From Aphanomyces cochlioides (Eukaryota; Oomycota; Saprolegniomycetes; Saprolegniales; Verrucalvaceae): a stretch of DNA of 64,000 bases. The stretch covers positions 1,302,001 through 1,366,000 of the forward strand of contig JAHQRK010000017.1 in assembly GCA_019828595.1 (NCBI GenBank), read 5' to 3'. The stretch's first letter is position 1, and the number at the start of each line of letters is the position of its first letter. This document shows, one piece after another, positions 22,006-33,313 of this stretch. The notes under the pieces were generated by a model that saw nothing but the letters and a program-made list of their open reading frames with translations, had not been told where the DNA came from and did no database searches. The translations under genes were made by a program, and so were the position numbers.

Positions 22006-24111
22006 GGCAATGGCAATCTGCGTTCCAAAGGCTGCAGGTTCAGAATGTGTTGTAACGAAGTGCCACGCCAGCCCGAACCCGAGCTTCCAACCCGCAACCG
22101 CCCGATATTAGCCCGCCCGAATCCAGCACTACCCCTACACCATAAACAAAGAGCTCGTCCTCCCTCTCTCGCTCTCAGTCTTACCTCCTTTCAATCCTAG
22201 AATCCTCTCCTTAGATTGACCGCAAAGCAGATTTGCCATGAACTCGACTCCGTCTGGTGCTTCGTACTCGCTGTAATTTGTCCTGTACCATCAATACTCG
22301 ATTAAATGTACCCTCTATAATCTAATACCTCTGTATTATTAATATTTTGAAAATATTCATTTATACTTATAAACTTTAGTCTTTGAATATTTGATCCTAA
22401 ACCTTTGAAATTTTATACTTATGTTAGCCTGCCTCAAAACTAAAACCTCTTATAACTTATTATGTTGAAGGGGTAAGACTTAAATTAGAAATGGAGAAGT
22501 GTTCTGGTATGGTGGAACCGTGGAGCTAGGATGAGAGATGACGCCTAGTTCCAAGAAGATGGTTTTTGCGATGGATGTTACGAGAGAGAGAAGCTTGAGA
22601 GCGCAGAAGAATGTGGCAGAGGCCAGGCAGGACTGGATGGGAGAGGAAGTTTTGGCCGCCCGGGTCCGCCCGCCCAGCAAAATGAGCCCAGCCGACAGTC
22701 AGTCGGTTTGTAATACAAATGGTTGTCGTGAATTTTTGAAGCAGGAAAATGATGATCAAATCTGCACGAAGAAAGGACGAGCAGTGCATGCCATAAAAGG
22801 CTGGTTCATGCAGTCTTTTAGCTATGGAAGGATGTAAACGATGAAAGCAGTCGAATTGAAGATGAGTGGAGAGCAAGATGGAGTGACAGGAGGTTTGACA
22901 ACCTTGGCCGCCGTCGTTCTTCGTTGCGTGGTTCGCCTGAGTATTAATTTAAAGAGAACACACTGATGACTTTGGGTCAAGTGGTAGTTCAGACTAACTA
23001 AATTTTGGCGATGTTGACGGATCCTTTCAATAGACAGATTTCGCAAAGCCGTTCCATAAATTATCTTCATCCACAACAGTTTGGAGATCCACAAACTTGC
23101 TGAAATTTGGGGACTCTGCAACAATTTTTCAGAGGTTCTTCAAAATCGAATAATTTATGAGAGTATTTTTTGTGGATAATTCGTGGAATGACTTTGCGAA
23201 ATCTGTCTAATGAAAAATTGTTTTACCAAGATCTTCCACCTCTTGGCAAGCATGCTCGTTTATGGTAGATGAGACATATGGTACCAGCACAGGAGCTGCG
23301 CTTGTTCAAAGGATGTGTCGCAGGAACGAGCAAATATAAAATTTCACGGTTATTTTAAGTTCATTGTCAAAAAGCTGAGTTATCATCATATCTAGCATTA
23401 ACAGCTTCGTTTAGCGTATACCCGGCTTAGCTCGAGACCGCAAATCTATGTGAAGTAGTTGGCCTAACGTAATCGATCTTTCTATCCACGAGATAGCAAG
23501 TCTATCATTTGACGAATTTATAAAAATCGGGCTTGGTTTAACCTCATAGTTGTTCCTGCGTAGCGCAATGAACAGCTCTTCAATAACGCGAGAGCAGCAT
23601 AGCGTATTACACTTTCTGTGCGTGTATTTGTCATTTCTTGCTTATGGTATCAGGATTTGTCACTTTATAGTTTGGTTAACCTTTTGATCGTGCTAAAAAC
23701 CCTAATAATTAATATAATAATGATATTTTCCAAAAATCTGAACGAGTGCCCTTATTGTGCCTAAGCCATGTCTGTTGATTCTACGGGCATATCAATATCT
23801 ATCTCAAGCTAAATCCTGTGCATTACAATCTCGATGCCTAAAAGCTACATGGGCAATTTCAGCAAGGAGATTTTGAGTTCAGAGTGCAACTGCTAACTCC
23901 TTTTATTTAGGGTAATTGCTCTCCTCAACATATCAATTTTTGAAGTTCTCGAGTCAATGAATTTCCTTATTTAATATTTATCTTGATTAAAGTATACTAG
24001 TAAGTAAATTATACTATTAATAGTACTAGTATTGTTGGTCAGAACAAAATTCCCTAAATGATTTTGAGTGACCCTACGGGATACATTGGCAGAGTCAACA
24101 GACGGCCCCTC
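22006..24111. other. 2.1-kb AT-rich gap without a recognised gene
   Basis: The first 200 bases are the likely promoter of Vti1 paralogue 2. The remainder is AT-rich, with short frames in all directions that show no coding character. It contains the inverted-repeat element at 23025-23215. No RNA gene was recognised. Confidence 0.5.
23025..23215. mobile_element. MITE-like short inverted-repeat element
   Basis: The left end carries AGACAGATTTCGCAAAG (23032-23048), which recurs exactly inverted as CTTTGCGAAATCTGTCT (23192-23208). The inner part of the repeat continues imperfectly (GTTCCATAAATTATC against GATAATTCGTGGAAT). The enclosed DNA is only about 120 bp and non-coding. Size, terminal inverted repeats and AT-rich location fit a miniature inverted-repeat transposable element. 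No clear target duplication is seen. Confidence 0.65.
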
Positions 24112-25647
24112 ATGGCGCCGAAGCATACCAAGCTGTATGACATCATGGGCGTCGCCCCAGATGTGACGCCTGAGGATTTGAAGAAAGCTTACCGTCGAAA
24201 AGCTCTCCAGCTACATCCTGACAAGCGTGGCAATACGCCTGAAGCTCAGGAAGAGTTCATGTTGATGAAAAATGCCTATGATATCTTGAACGACCCCAAG
24301 CAACGCGAAATCTACGACATGATGGGCGAAGACGGTGTCAAATTGGTACACCAGTACGGCGACCTCAGTCCAGACGAGCTGCTCATGGCGATGCTCAATT
24401 CGTTGGCCCAATCGGGACCAATGGGCAAATGCATCATCTTTTCGTTCGTCGCGTTCTTCCTCGGGTTCTTCACGCTCATACCACGTACGATTGCTCTCCT
24501 GTGATCATGACTGATGTTTATGTCTAGTGTTTATCTGTTTGAAGGTCGATCAAGACATTGGATGGTCTTGGATCACCGTCTTTGTCCCCATGTGGATCCT
24601 CGACGGTATTGTGCTCTGCTGTGTGGGTAGTTCGTTCTGTGGTCAAGATCCCGACATCCATCAAGAGCCAGAAGATCGACAATCGACTACCGTTCGCTTT
24701 TTGCTCAAATTGTACTCTCACTGCCTTGAAACAGCTCTAATATCTGTGAATAGGCTCTTGCTCGTTAAGGTTCTGCTATTTGTCGGATTCCAAGTCTTGG
24801 TGGCGATGAAGTTGCAAGGATCAATTCCAGCGATTTCGATCCCAGTTGTCTTTGCGCCATATTTTGTCCTCGAAGGCTTCTACTTGATAGAGAAAATCAT
24901 CACTGGCATCTTGTCGTACGCTGCATTTGCTGCCGCGACTGCCCATGATCCAGCCGCGAGTTCTGGACAGTCACGAATGAGTCTGGTCGGTTTATTCATT
25001 GCACGTTTTGTTGTCATGGCCATCATTGTAGATTTTAGACATTGCCAACTCATGGATGATGAGCATCCTCCGCTTATCCTTTGGCTTCCTTGTTGCATTC
25101 AAGCTGGACAAGTCTTTAGACGTAAGCTGGTGGATCGTTTTCGTCCCTGTGTGGATTTATGTCTTCACGCTCCTGGTGCCACACGTTCGTCTTGACATCC
25201 ACCTCCAAGTCCCTCATGACTTTGTAGATTCAAACGTACGCTCGTCGCAACAAGCAGAAAGAACGACGGAGTAACGACGGCAACGAGGACGAATCGGACG
25301 AGCAAGACAGCCCAAGCTTGCTTGGATTGATTTGCATTTTCCTTGGCATTTTCATTTTCATGTCGCCCTTCTTTATCCTGGCGTATCGGTTGCAATCTGC
25401 CGACTTTTCAGCGTTCTACGTCCTTCTTCCCTGGCTAATCATCGTACTTCCTCCTCATTCCTCATTGTTCTCACTGAGATTGTGCCTGGAATAGGTCGGT
25501 ATCGTGCTCTTGCCTTGGATTATAATGGTCATTTTGGGAATATTAAGCTGTTTCTGCAGCTTTTGCTGTGGACGACCTCAACGCCACGCGGAGTCCACCG
25601 CCGCCACGGAGAAGACAGCGCCGCCAGAGAGCAGCTCCCCCGTCTAG
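24112..25647 (+). CDS. DnaJ-domain protein with Tmemb_185A-like membrane region
   Basis: The J domain occupies the first 70 residues (HTKLYDIMGVAPDVTPEDL, then the HPD motif in LQLHPDKRG, then YDILNDPKQREIYD). Several membrane spans follow. They read like the TMEM185/Fam11a family: WSWITVFVPMWILDGIVLCC, then FVGFQVLVAMKLQG, and a second half with SWWIVFVPVWIYVFTLLVPH and LLPWLIIVGIVLLPWIIMVI. The C-terminus is Cys-rich, then Ser/Pro-rich. Introns include 24485-24527, 24712-24753, one near 24980-25040, one near 25187-25229 and one near 25443-25493. An in-frame ATG at 24058 could add 18 residues. The J domain would recruit Hsp70 to an ER or Golgi membrane (inference). Confidence 0.8.
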
Positions 25648-25704
25648 ATGTTATCTAGCTCAGCTTGGTAAAATGATACAATCTTGTTATATGAGCAGCT
25701 TTGT

Positions 25705-26298
25705 CTAATCACTATCGTTTTCATGCGAATCGTCGTCCTCGTCACCTGATGGAATTTCGTCGTCATCGCCATCGTCGTCCACGAGTATGAACTCGAGCGT
25801 CATGCGACGCGACGGAACCGTCATTGGACTGCTCTTGGTCGAATTTGCCTCATCGTCGTGCTCGCTCGTAAATGGAGACGACTGCCTGCCTTGCCACTCA
25901 AGCGATGACGACGGCGCGGATGCTGCTACAAGTGGCGTGCGAAGAGTTTGCTGGTTGTGCGACACCTGCGGCGACCACACTTTGAGGCGGTCCATGTCGG
26001 GGAAATGCTCGTGCGTGCCTTCGAATTGATCTAGCTGCGATCGTTTGAATATGCGCTTCTTCGTTTCGCTCTTGCGTTGACTTTCGTTGGCCTTTTCTCG
26101 GTGCTCATTGCAAAGACGGTGGAGCGTACCATCACGCTTGACTCCGCGAAGGTTGCGGCACTTGTTGGTCTTGTAGAGGCAGTAAAACTCCGTGGGAGGG
26201 AGATGTGCATGGGCTACAGCAGTTGCATCTTCAAATCGAGGGAGTAGCATGGGTTGGTGACTGTGGTGATGGGACGAGTGGTGGAAGAGTTGATCCAT
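25705..26298 (-). CDS. small Cys/His-motif protein with acidic tail
   Basis: A single exon of 197 codons from ATG 26298. The N-terminus is His-rich. A compact conserved-looking block follows, YCLYKTNKCRNLRGVKRDGT then LHRLCNEHREKANESQRKSE, with Cys-x5-Cys ... Cys-x2-His spacing that could bind one zinc ion, and then a basic stretch (KKRIFKRSQ). The C-terminus is Ser-rich, then very acidic (DDDGDDDEIPSGDEDDDSHE). The block LHRLCxxHRxxANxxQR is a type I associate with many oomycete proteins of unknown role (from memory). The basic-plus-acidic layout suggests a nuclear regulatory protein (inference). Confidence 0.65.
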   Translation of the reverse strand: MDQLFHHSSHHHSHQPMLLPRFEDATAVAHAHLPPTEFYCLYKTNKCRNLRGVKRDGTLHRLCNEHREKANESQRKSETKKRIFKRSQLDQFEGTHEHFPDMDRLKVWSPQVSHNQQTLRTPLVAASAPSSSLEWQGRQSSPFTSEHDDEANSTKSSPMTVPSRRMTLEFILVDDDGDDDEIPSGDEDDDSHENDSD

Positions 26299-27024
26299 CG
26301 CAAGCGCAAAATGCAATCTGATGGAGCTTCAAGTGGAGAGGGGCAGAGAATTACCTCATGTCCAGACCGTTACGCGACGGTCGCCGCGGATTCGCGGACA
26401 AAGCGGCATCTCGCCCGTTTCAGGCGGAAACGGGGTTGTTTCTCGTGCCAATTGCTCCCCCACTGGACAGACGAGATGGAAGGAGCACGATGTCACACAT
26501 TGATCTGAGAGGTGATGCGAGTGTCACGACGTGAGTTGCATCAGAACCATGTCGCCAATGCATGTGCTACTCGCAAGACTCGCGAGTCCAAGCGAACGAG
26601 GCGAGTGGGAGAACCTGCGTTGGCCACGTCGAATTTTTTTTCTCGATGTCCAGACCGAGCTCAATTCTCCGCACAGAGACACCAGCCGTGGCGCCAGAAA
26701 AGATCCCGCAACGACAGAATGCATGCAGTCGTCACACTCAAGTCAGACAATGCGTCAGGAAGAGAAGAGACCAAGAGAAACGTCCACCTCCATCCTCCCT
26801 AGTGTTCCATTTCCATCGTCATGGGCATTCCAAGCACCTTGTTGACACACAACACGAGAAATTTGAATTTAACCAATCAAATCCTTCATTGACAAAAATA
26901 TAAGCCAATCATAATGCTTTATTTATTTCATTTCAGCCAATTAATTTACATTATTTTGAATTATTTTATCCAATCAAATAAAGTAAACCCATTTCTAGAA
27001 AGTCCTTGGACCACATTTGAATTC
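26299..27024. other. intergenic between divergent genes
   Basis: Open short frames in the 26500-26860 part do not look coding. The last 155 bases hold the CCAAT cluster described separately. Confidence 0.5.
26873..26976 (+). promoter_or_regulatory. four CCAAT boxes upstream of TRAP1
   Basis: CCAAT occurs at about 26873, 26905, 26937 and 26970, all in the same orientation, within 155 bp upstream of the TRAP1 start. The spacing is close to 32 bp each time, about three helical turns. They are candidate NF-Y sites. Confidence 0.6.
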
Positions 27025-29381
27025 ATGATTCGTCTATCGCTTCAACGTGCGGCGGCGGCTGCAATTGCCGCCAAGAGCGTGCCACGTCTTCAATCCCGTG
27101 CTGCCCGTGCTGTGTCAGCTCTAGCACTGCCAACCAAGACGTTTGCCAAGCCATCATATGCGTTTCGCGCTTTTTCTACCGAACCATCTTCGACAGGTAC
27201 GGAGTTGGAATTGATGGTTCCAAGTGCTCATGAGAAGAGCCGCAGGAGATCGCCATGAGTTCCAAGCAGAAACTCGCCAATTGCTGGATATCGTGACGCA
27301 CTCTATCTACACGGATAAGGAAGTTTTCGTCCGTGAATTGATCTCAAATGCATCGGATGCGCTCGAAAAGTTTCGCCATCATCAGGTTTTCATGATCCAT
27401 GTTGCCTTTCTTGATTATCATTATTCAGGCTGTCGGATCATCCTTGCTCACTCCAGAAATCGAACCTAAGATTATCATCACCACCGATACGACCAACAAC
27501 ACGTTGACCATTGAAGATACCGGTGTCGGTATGTCGAAAGAGGAATTGATTCAAAACCTTGGCACGATTGCCCGCTCTGGCTCGAAGGCTTTCATGGAAC
27601 AACTCAAGAAGGAGGTAGACACTGTGATCTGTGAATTTGTCTGACAAACGGATGAAGGCACCAACAGAAACGACTGCTGCTGCCACTGGCATTATCGGCA
27701 AATTTGGTGTTGGCTTCTACTCTGCTTTCATGGTGGCAGACAAAGTCGAAATGTATTCTGCGTCTGCTCTCGGCGACGGCTCCGGCCATGTGTGGTCTTC
27801 GGATGGCTCTGGCTCGTTCGAAGTCCGTGCTGTGGAAAATGTCGGTCGCGGATCTAAGATTGTCATGCACATGAAGGAAGCCTGCAAGGACTATGCCAAG
27901 CCAGAACGCGTGGAATCGATCATCAAGAAGTACTCGAATTTTGTGGCGTTCCCGATCATCTTGAACGGAACTGAAGTGAACGTCGTTCAAGCTCTTTGGA
28001 CCAAGGATACGAAGGATGTGACGGACGAACAGTACACGGAATTCTACAAGTTCATCGCGAACGCTTTCGATGATCCCTTGTACCGCTTGCATTTCAAGGC
28101 CGACGCCCCAATTGAGTTGAAGACCCTCTTCTTCATTGGATCGACCCACACTGAAAAGTTTGGCTACGCTCGTTTGGAACCTGGCGTACGTCGTAGATGC
28201 CTTTGGAAGCATGTAAACATCGTTGCTTAGGTCAGCTTGTACTCGCGCAAGGTGCTGATTGAGCGTCACTCGCCTGATATTTTGCCTGACTGGATGCGCT
28301 TCGTTCGCGGTGTCGTCGACAGTGAAGATCTTCCTCTCAGTTTGTCGCGTGAAAAGATGCAAGACTCTCGCCTTTTGGCCAAGATGAAGGATGTGCTCAC
28401 GCGCCGCATTTTGAAGTTCTTGGACGACCAAGCGCGCAAGGAACCTGAAAAGTTCGACGAGTTCTTCAAAGAGTTTGGTCAGTTCATCAAGGAAGGTGTC
28501 TGCATGGACTTCCAAAACAAGGTCAGATCTCCTTAAGCGATCTATTTGGCTGAGTTGTGAGCTGTGTAGGCTGGTTTGTCCAAGTTGCTTAGATATGAAA
28601 CTACTGCATTGGACGAAGGCAAGACGACTTCCCTCGACGAGTATGTCTCGCGTTCTCCTCCCGACCAGAACGAAATCTACTACTTGTGTGCGCCATCTCG
28701 TGAACTTGCTCTCCAATCGCCATATTACGAAGCTTTCAAGTACGTAGTGTGCTCAAGAAATATTGTCATTAAGCTGCTCGTGTTTGCAGGAAGACGAAAA
28801 AGGAAGTGCTGTTGGTCTATCACTCGATGGACGACTTCGTCATGAACAGTGTGGGCGAATTTAATGGACGCAAGGTTGTGTCGGCTGAAGTTGCCAAGTT
28901 GGACGTCCAAGAAGAAGATGCCTCGGGCGAGAAACTCAGTGACGAAGATGCCAATCTTTTGACGGCATGGCTTGGACTCAAGTTGGAAGACAAGGTGAGC
29001 AGCGTGAGTGTCACGAACCGCCTCCACGACTCTCCTGCCGTCGTGACCGACCACGAGTCCGCCTCTGTGCGACGGTAAGATGCAAACATTTCGATTTGCG
29101 AGTTAACATTTTCTGCTAGAATGATGCAAATGGTGAACCAAAACCAAGGTGGTTTGGCCATGCCATCTGCCAAGCACGTCTTGCAAATCAACCCTCGCCA
29201 TCCCATCATTGTCAAGTTGAACAAACTTCGCACCGACAATGAGGAGCTTGCCGAGAAGATTGCCAAGCAAATCCACACCAACAGTGCATTGTCGGCTGGC
29301 CTCATTGACGACGGCCGAGTGATGCTTGGCGACCTCAACTTCCTCTTGGACGAGTTGCTCACCCATAGCCTCAAGAAGTAG
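27025..29381 (+). CDS. TRAP1: mitochondrial Hsp90 (TRAP1)
   Basis: The N-terminus is an Arg/Ala-rich mitochondrial presequence ([19 protein letters not shown], later AFRAFS). The GHKL ATPase follows: [12 protein letters not shown] with the catalytic Glu/Asn helix, [20 protein letters not shown], and [15 protein letters not shown] with the lid glycines. The middle domain has [20 protein letters not shown] and the conserved [13 protein letters not shown]. The C-terminal dimerisation part ends [10 protein letters not shown] without the cytosolic MEEVD tail, as expected for TRAP1/HtpG. Seven short introns are visible, starting near 27197, 27387, 27615, 28183, 28521, 28740 and 29078, all GT-AG. 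It acts as an ATP-dependent chaperone in the mitochondrial matrix. All motifs are intact. Confidence 0.93.
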
Positions 29382-29445
29382 ACGAATCCAAGCACAATTA
29401 AGTCCGCCTTTGCAAGTTTAGTCGCGTCCAGTCCATCGATTCCAC

Positions 29446-30572
29446 CTAGCAACAGGTCAAGAAGCGCAATTCACAATCACACACGTCAAAGTTGTGGGCC
29501 GCGAGGACTGCTCGAAGCGTCTTGGCCTTGTCACATCGCCCTGAAACATGCTCAGGCATTTGTTCTGGCTCTGGCTTCACGTACCTGCACAGTGAAAGAT
29601 GAAAGCAGCCATTTCGTGCTCTTCCTTTTGGGAATGCCGCGTGTCGACTGTTCGGTTTTCATTGGAGATGTGCACTGTAAGTCCTCGGCATCGATTGGAA
29701 TTCAAATCCAAGTGCGGCACGACGCAAGTGTGAGGAAACAGTTTGTCGCCGCTTGGTCCATTGTTCACATAACTGTGGAAAGGTTTCACGGCGTCGAGGC
29801 CTTCAAGGCGCGTCTTGAGGCATCGCATGAGCGCGGACTGCTCGTAGTAGAACACGTCGAAGTACTTGCGCGCCGCCCAGACATCTTCCCACAGCGCAGC
29901 GCTCCACTCGGATACACGAATTAACACAACTCCGGTGTTGATCAAGCAGCATGGATTCACATCTTCAGCTATGATCAAATCTACAGTACAGAGAAGGTTA
30001 TGACGAGAACTCAGCACCGCGTGCAAACCTCGGTAGCCCGCTCGTCGGATCAAGTCATGGACATCAATGTTTTGGTTCACCACAACTGCATCCGCATCGA
30101 TCCACATGATGTAGCCAATGCCACGCTGGCGCAATGCTGACATATCAGCGAGGAATCGTCGGATCATAGCCACTTTATACCATCCACAGAATTGGCGCGG
30201 TGCAATCGCGGCCATCATGTCTTGGTACGACAACACGTCGGTGTGAAACTCATATCCACGTGCTTCTGCGTACATCCGATTGACCGATTCGCACGCGTAC
30301 CCTATCGAGTAGTCTGTCGAATACGCTGTAAACATGGCAATCCCAACGTCAAGCACTTCATCACGGGCGGCCGTGGCATCCATTTCACGGAGCTTGGCGG
30401 CAACTGCCGACACGATTTTCTTGTCTTGCAGTTCCAGGAACTCGATTCCAGTTTCGCGGCGATACAAGTCCATGAGCTCCTTGTAGCCACGTATGTCGGC
30501 CACTCGCGCAGCGTCTAACAACCGGTCGCACGCTTCATTATCACGTGCGGCGTCACAGCGAGATGAGGACAT
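29446..30572 (-). CDS. GT34-like glycosyltransferase, 360 aa
   Basis: Two exons (30572-29585 and 29540-29446, 44-nt intron) give 360 residues. Recognisable GT34 (GMA12/MNN10-like) blocks are IAMFTAYSTDYSIGYACESV, the region CGWYKVAMIRRFLAD, the metal-binding motif MWIDADAVVVNQN (a DxD type), CLINTGVVLIRVSEWSAALW and YYEQSALMRCL. These enzymes transfer galactose or mannose from nucleotide sugars to N-glycans or polysaccharides in the Golgi. This copy starts without an obvious membrane anchor, so it may be soluble or lack an upstream exon. A stop at 29577 would end the protein if the last intron were not spliced; the spliced version adds a Cys-containing tail. Confidence 0.75.
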
Positions 30573-31163
30573 CGTGCTCAAAGTCGGTGAAAAATATGTT
30601 GAAAAAAATCTATTTTTCAATTTCAGTGTTACAGACTCCCGAGTGAAAAAATCCACGAAAATATCCACTCTGATGGATATATCCACCCAAAATTCATTGC
30701 GAGAGCGAGGCAGACCGCGCCAAACACGCTCGATGTCGAGCAGAGCGTCATATCCATGTTCTCATTGCATTATGGCGACAAGAGTTGGTCCTGAACGGAG
30801 ATAGCCGGAGGTGAACAAGCCGTGGCAACCAAACAAGTGTGAAATTTAAGGGCTGTGCTCTTTTTTGTAATGAATCGCTGAATTTTTATCTTGGAATTTG
30901 TATGCCACTGCTTGCACGTGAGTTCAACAACTAACCCAAAAAGTTACCACGACGATGCGATTGGCTCCGACCGGACAGGGACGATACTGAGGTTGCACGA
31001 CAACAGATCGTCACGAGCAGGGCTCGTGTGAATCGTCCATGCGGTCGTTGACAAGGCGAGCGTCGAGAGAGAGAGTGTAGTTGGCATTAGCAACCATAAG
31101 CTCGAGACATACTCGACATAGACGGTCATTTCACATTTTCACACCCGATCAAGTCAACTCATC
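30573..31163. other. intergenic, no gene seen
   Basis: AT-rich 5' flank of the GT34 gene. Then comes more even composition with a GAGAGAGAG run near 31066, about 100 bp upstream of the small acidic ORF. Confidence 0.4.
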
Positions 31164-31376
31164 ATGGACATGGAACTTACCTTTGATGCGATTGACATTG
31201 ACGTCTCGATCGACATGGCCGACGACAACACAGACTTTATGGATGCTCTGCTTGTCCATGTCGATAAAGATGGAACCAAGCGCCACCTCCAACCCGTCCA
31301 CATTGGCTCTGCTCCTGCCCTGCTCGATTTGAGCGCGATTGACATTACAACAGTCACCGCCCCCCAAGCTCTTTAA
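31164..31376 (+). CDS. small acidic protein, 70 aa, unknown
   Basis: An intact frame from ATG 31164 (MDMELTFDAIDIDVSIDMAD) to TAA at 31374. It is rich in Asp, has no membrane span and ends in DITTVTAPQAL. It has a normal A-rich start context (CATCATGG) and lies in a long gene-free interval, so it may be a real short gene. Family not recognised. Confidence 0.4.
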   Translation: MDMELTFDAIDIDVSIDMADDNTDFMDALLVHVDKDGTKRHLQPVHIGSAPALLDLSAIDITTVTAPQAL

Positions 31377-31976
31377 GATATTTAACCACCACGCCACCAG
31401 CAGACAGACACCATCACTGGTACATCAGCTCAAGCAAGCTATAACTTATTCCACTAAACTTTAACCTTAATCTACAATCCTTTTATCACCCTTGTAATCT
31501 TGACATTGTTGTCGTTAAGCTTTCTCCTTACTCACTGGCTAGCCTAGCGGCTTCGTCCTCATTTAAGGACCACATTGCCAGCTAGAGCCCACGGTGAGGC
31601 ATTTATACTGGCATAAAGCTCATCCTCCTCTGAGATGAAGTCCACATCTCCATACGAGTCGACTCCATGGTCACTCAACTTGCCAGCATGGTCTCCACCA
31701 GTTTGACTGGTTGCAAGTTTAGCTCGGAATACAATTTAGCCTGGATTAAAGTATACATTCAAATAATTAAATTGGATTCGCTGATATTCAATTTATTTTA
31801 GCCAATCAAAATCGAATAAAATGAGACACTTGGTTCAAGTTAAAATTTAATCTTGGGATTTGTATGTTGGTTTCAACGCAACTTTTGGAGTCATTTGATT
31901 GGATATAATTAATTTCATTTAGCCAATGAAATGAAAGATTCAAGCAAATCTTGGACTAGGTCACAACACCATAATC
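31377..31976. promoter_or_regulatory. intergenic with paired CCAAT/ATTGG boxes upstream of PRPP synthetase
   Basis: ATTGG near 31770 faces CCAAT at 31803, and ATTGG near 31899 faces CCAAT at 31923. Each pair has opposite arms separated by about 20-30 bp of AT-rich DNA, within 210 bp of the PRPP synthetase start. No gene is seen in this stretch. Confidence 0.5.
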
Positions 31977-33284
31977 ATGTGGCGGCTGGATCGAGTGTCT
32001 GGGGCGCTTGCGACGTCCGCCGTCGGCTTGGGCTTTACCCTGGGAGCATGGCGTCGTCCTGCGCGAGCAGAAGAAGAAACGAACCTTCGTGATATCGAGT
32101 TTGGCATTCCCCGAGATCGCAAGCGCGTCGACCCATTCTCGCCGTTTTTTCCCTCGGACAAGCATCCGTGCACTCATGCCGGCATGTTCATTCCTGGCTG
32201 CCATGAGCTCAAGATTTTCAGCGGATCATCAACGTTTGAGCTCGCGGACGACATTGCACGCCGATTGGGTACGCGCGTTGCTCGGTTGAAGCTCGGGCGA
32301 TTTGCAGATGGTGAAGTCCAATGTCAAATCCAAGAAAGTGTCCGTGGCAAAGATGTCTACATCGTGCAATCGCTCGGAGCTCCCGTGAACGACAACGTGA
32401 TTGAATTGCTCTTGATGGTCTCCACGATGCGCCGTGCGTCCGCGAAGAAGGTCACTGCCGTCATTCCATACTATGCGTACAAACATCACCGTCGCGGCAA
32501 CCCCAGCGCAACGAGTTTGAACTCCAAGTTCATCCACAGCCCCGCTCAAGATATTGCCAAGATGCTTGAAGTCATGGGCGTCGACCGTGTCATTGCCGTT
32601 GACCTCCAACAACGTGGCCAAGGCCATGACGCTAGTTTCTTCAGCACCAACATCCCTGTGGAAACGCTAGAGACAGTCATGGCCGGTGTTGAATACTTTG
32701 CTACGCAGGTAGATCATCCTTTTGTCTGCTCAAATGCTCATCGCACTCCCTAGGTCTACTTCCGTGGTCCCATTGTTGTCATGGCCCCAAATCCCGACTG
32801 TGTGAAGCGCGCTCGTGTGTTCCAACGCGGCCTTCGCAAGTGGCTCCCTGATATTCCCATCACGTTTGCCACTTGCATCCGCGGCGGTGCCACTGGTGAC
32901 GATCCCGATGAAATCCAACTGGTTGGTGACGTCACTGGTGCCGAAGTTATCGTCGTGGACGACATGGTCGACACGTCCAGCACGCTTGTCAAGCTCGCTC
33001 AATTGGCCAAAGAGGCAGGTGCTCGGCGGTCATTCTGCTTTGCGTCGCATCCGCTCATGACCGGTGACGCGGAGAAATCCATCGACGAGTCCATTGTGCA
33101 TGAAGTTGTTGTCATGGACACGATTCCAGCCGAAGCAGGACGATACCATTCCAACAAAGTTAAGCGGCTCAGTGTCGCTCCTATGCTCGCGGAACTCATC
33201 CAAGCCGAGCACTTCAAGCCGCACTCGTACATCGACAAGTCCAACTCGCGAGAAGATTTCAAGCATTCGTACATTTCCACCTAA
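31977..33284 (+). CDS. PRPS: ribose-phosphate pyrophosphokinase (PRPP synthetase), 420 aa
   Basis: Two exons (31977-32708 and 32754-33284) give 420 residues. An N-terminal extension of about 60 residues begins with a hydrophobic or presequence-like stretch (MWRLDRVSGALATSAVGLGF). The catalytic core starts HELKIFSGSSTFELADDIAR. The PRPP-binding loop is VIVVDDMVDTSSTLVKLA. The flexible-loop region is PYYAYKHHRRGNPS instead of the classic YARQDKK type, so it belongs to the diverged PRS subclass. The enzyme makes PRPP from ribose-5-phosphate and ATP, for nucleotide, His and Trp synthesis. The leader suggests an organelle or membrane location (inference). The gene ends 29 bp from the convergent REEP gene. 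Confidence 0.9.
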
Positions 33285-33313
33285 GTCGAGAGGAACAAGA
33301 TGATGCATTGACC

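Noticed and set aside
26500..26900. Several overlapping plus-strand frames of 80-113 codons
   Set aside because: Overlapping in different frames, Arg/Ser-rich without domain, and they run into the CCAAT promoter of TRAP1.
27604..28716. 370-codon minus-strand open frame
   Set aside because: It lies wholly antisense to the TRAP1 exons and crosses its introns; TRAP1 motifs are unambiguous on the plus strand, so this is a codon-bias shadow.
29980..30020. Possible 21-nt intron in the GT34 gene
   Set aside because: Too short, and the reading frame is open without splicing.
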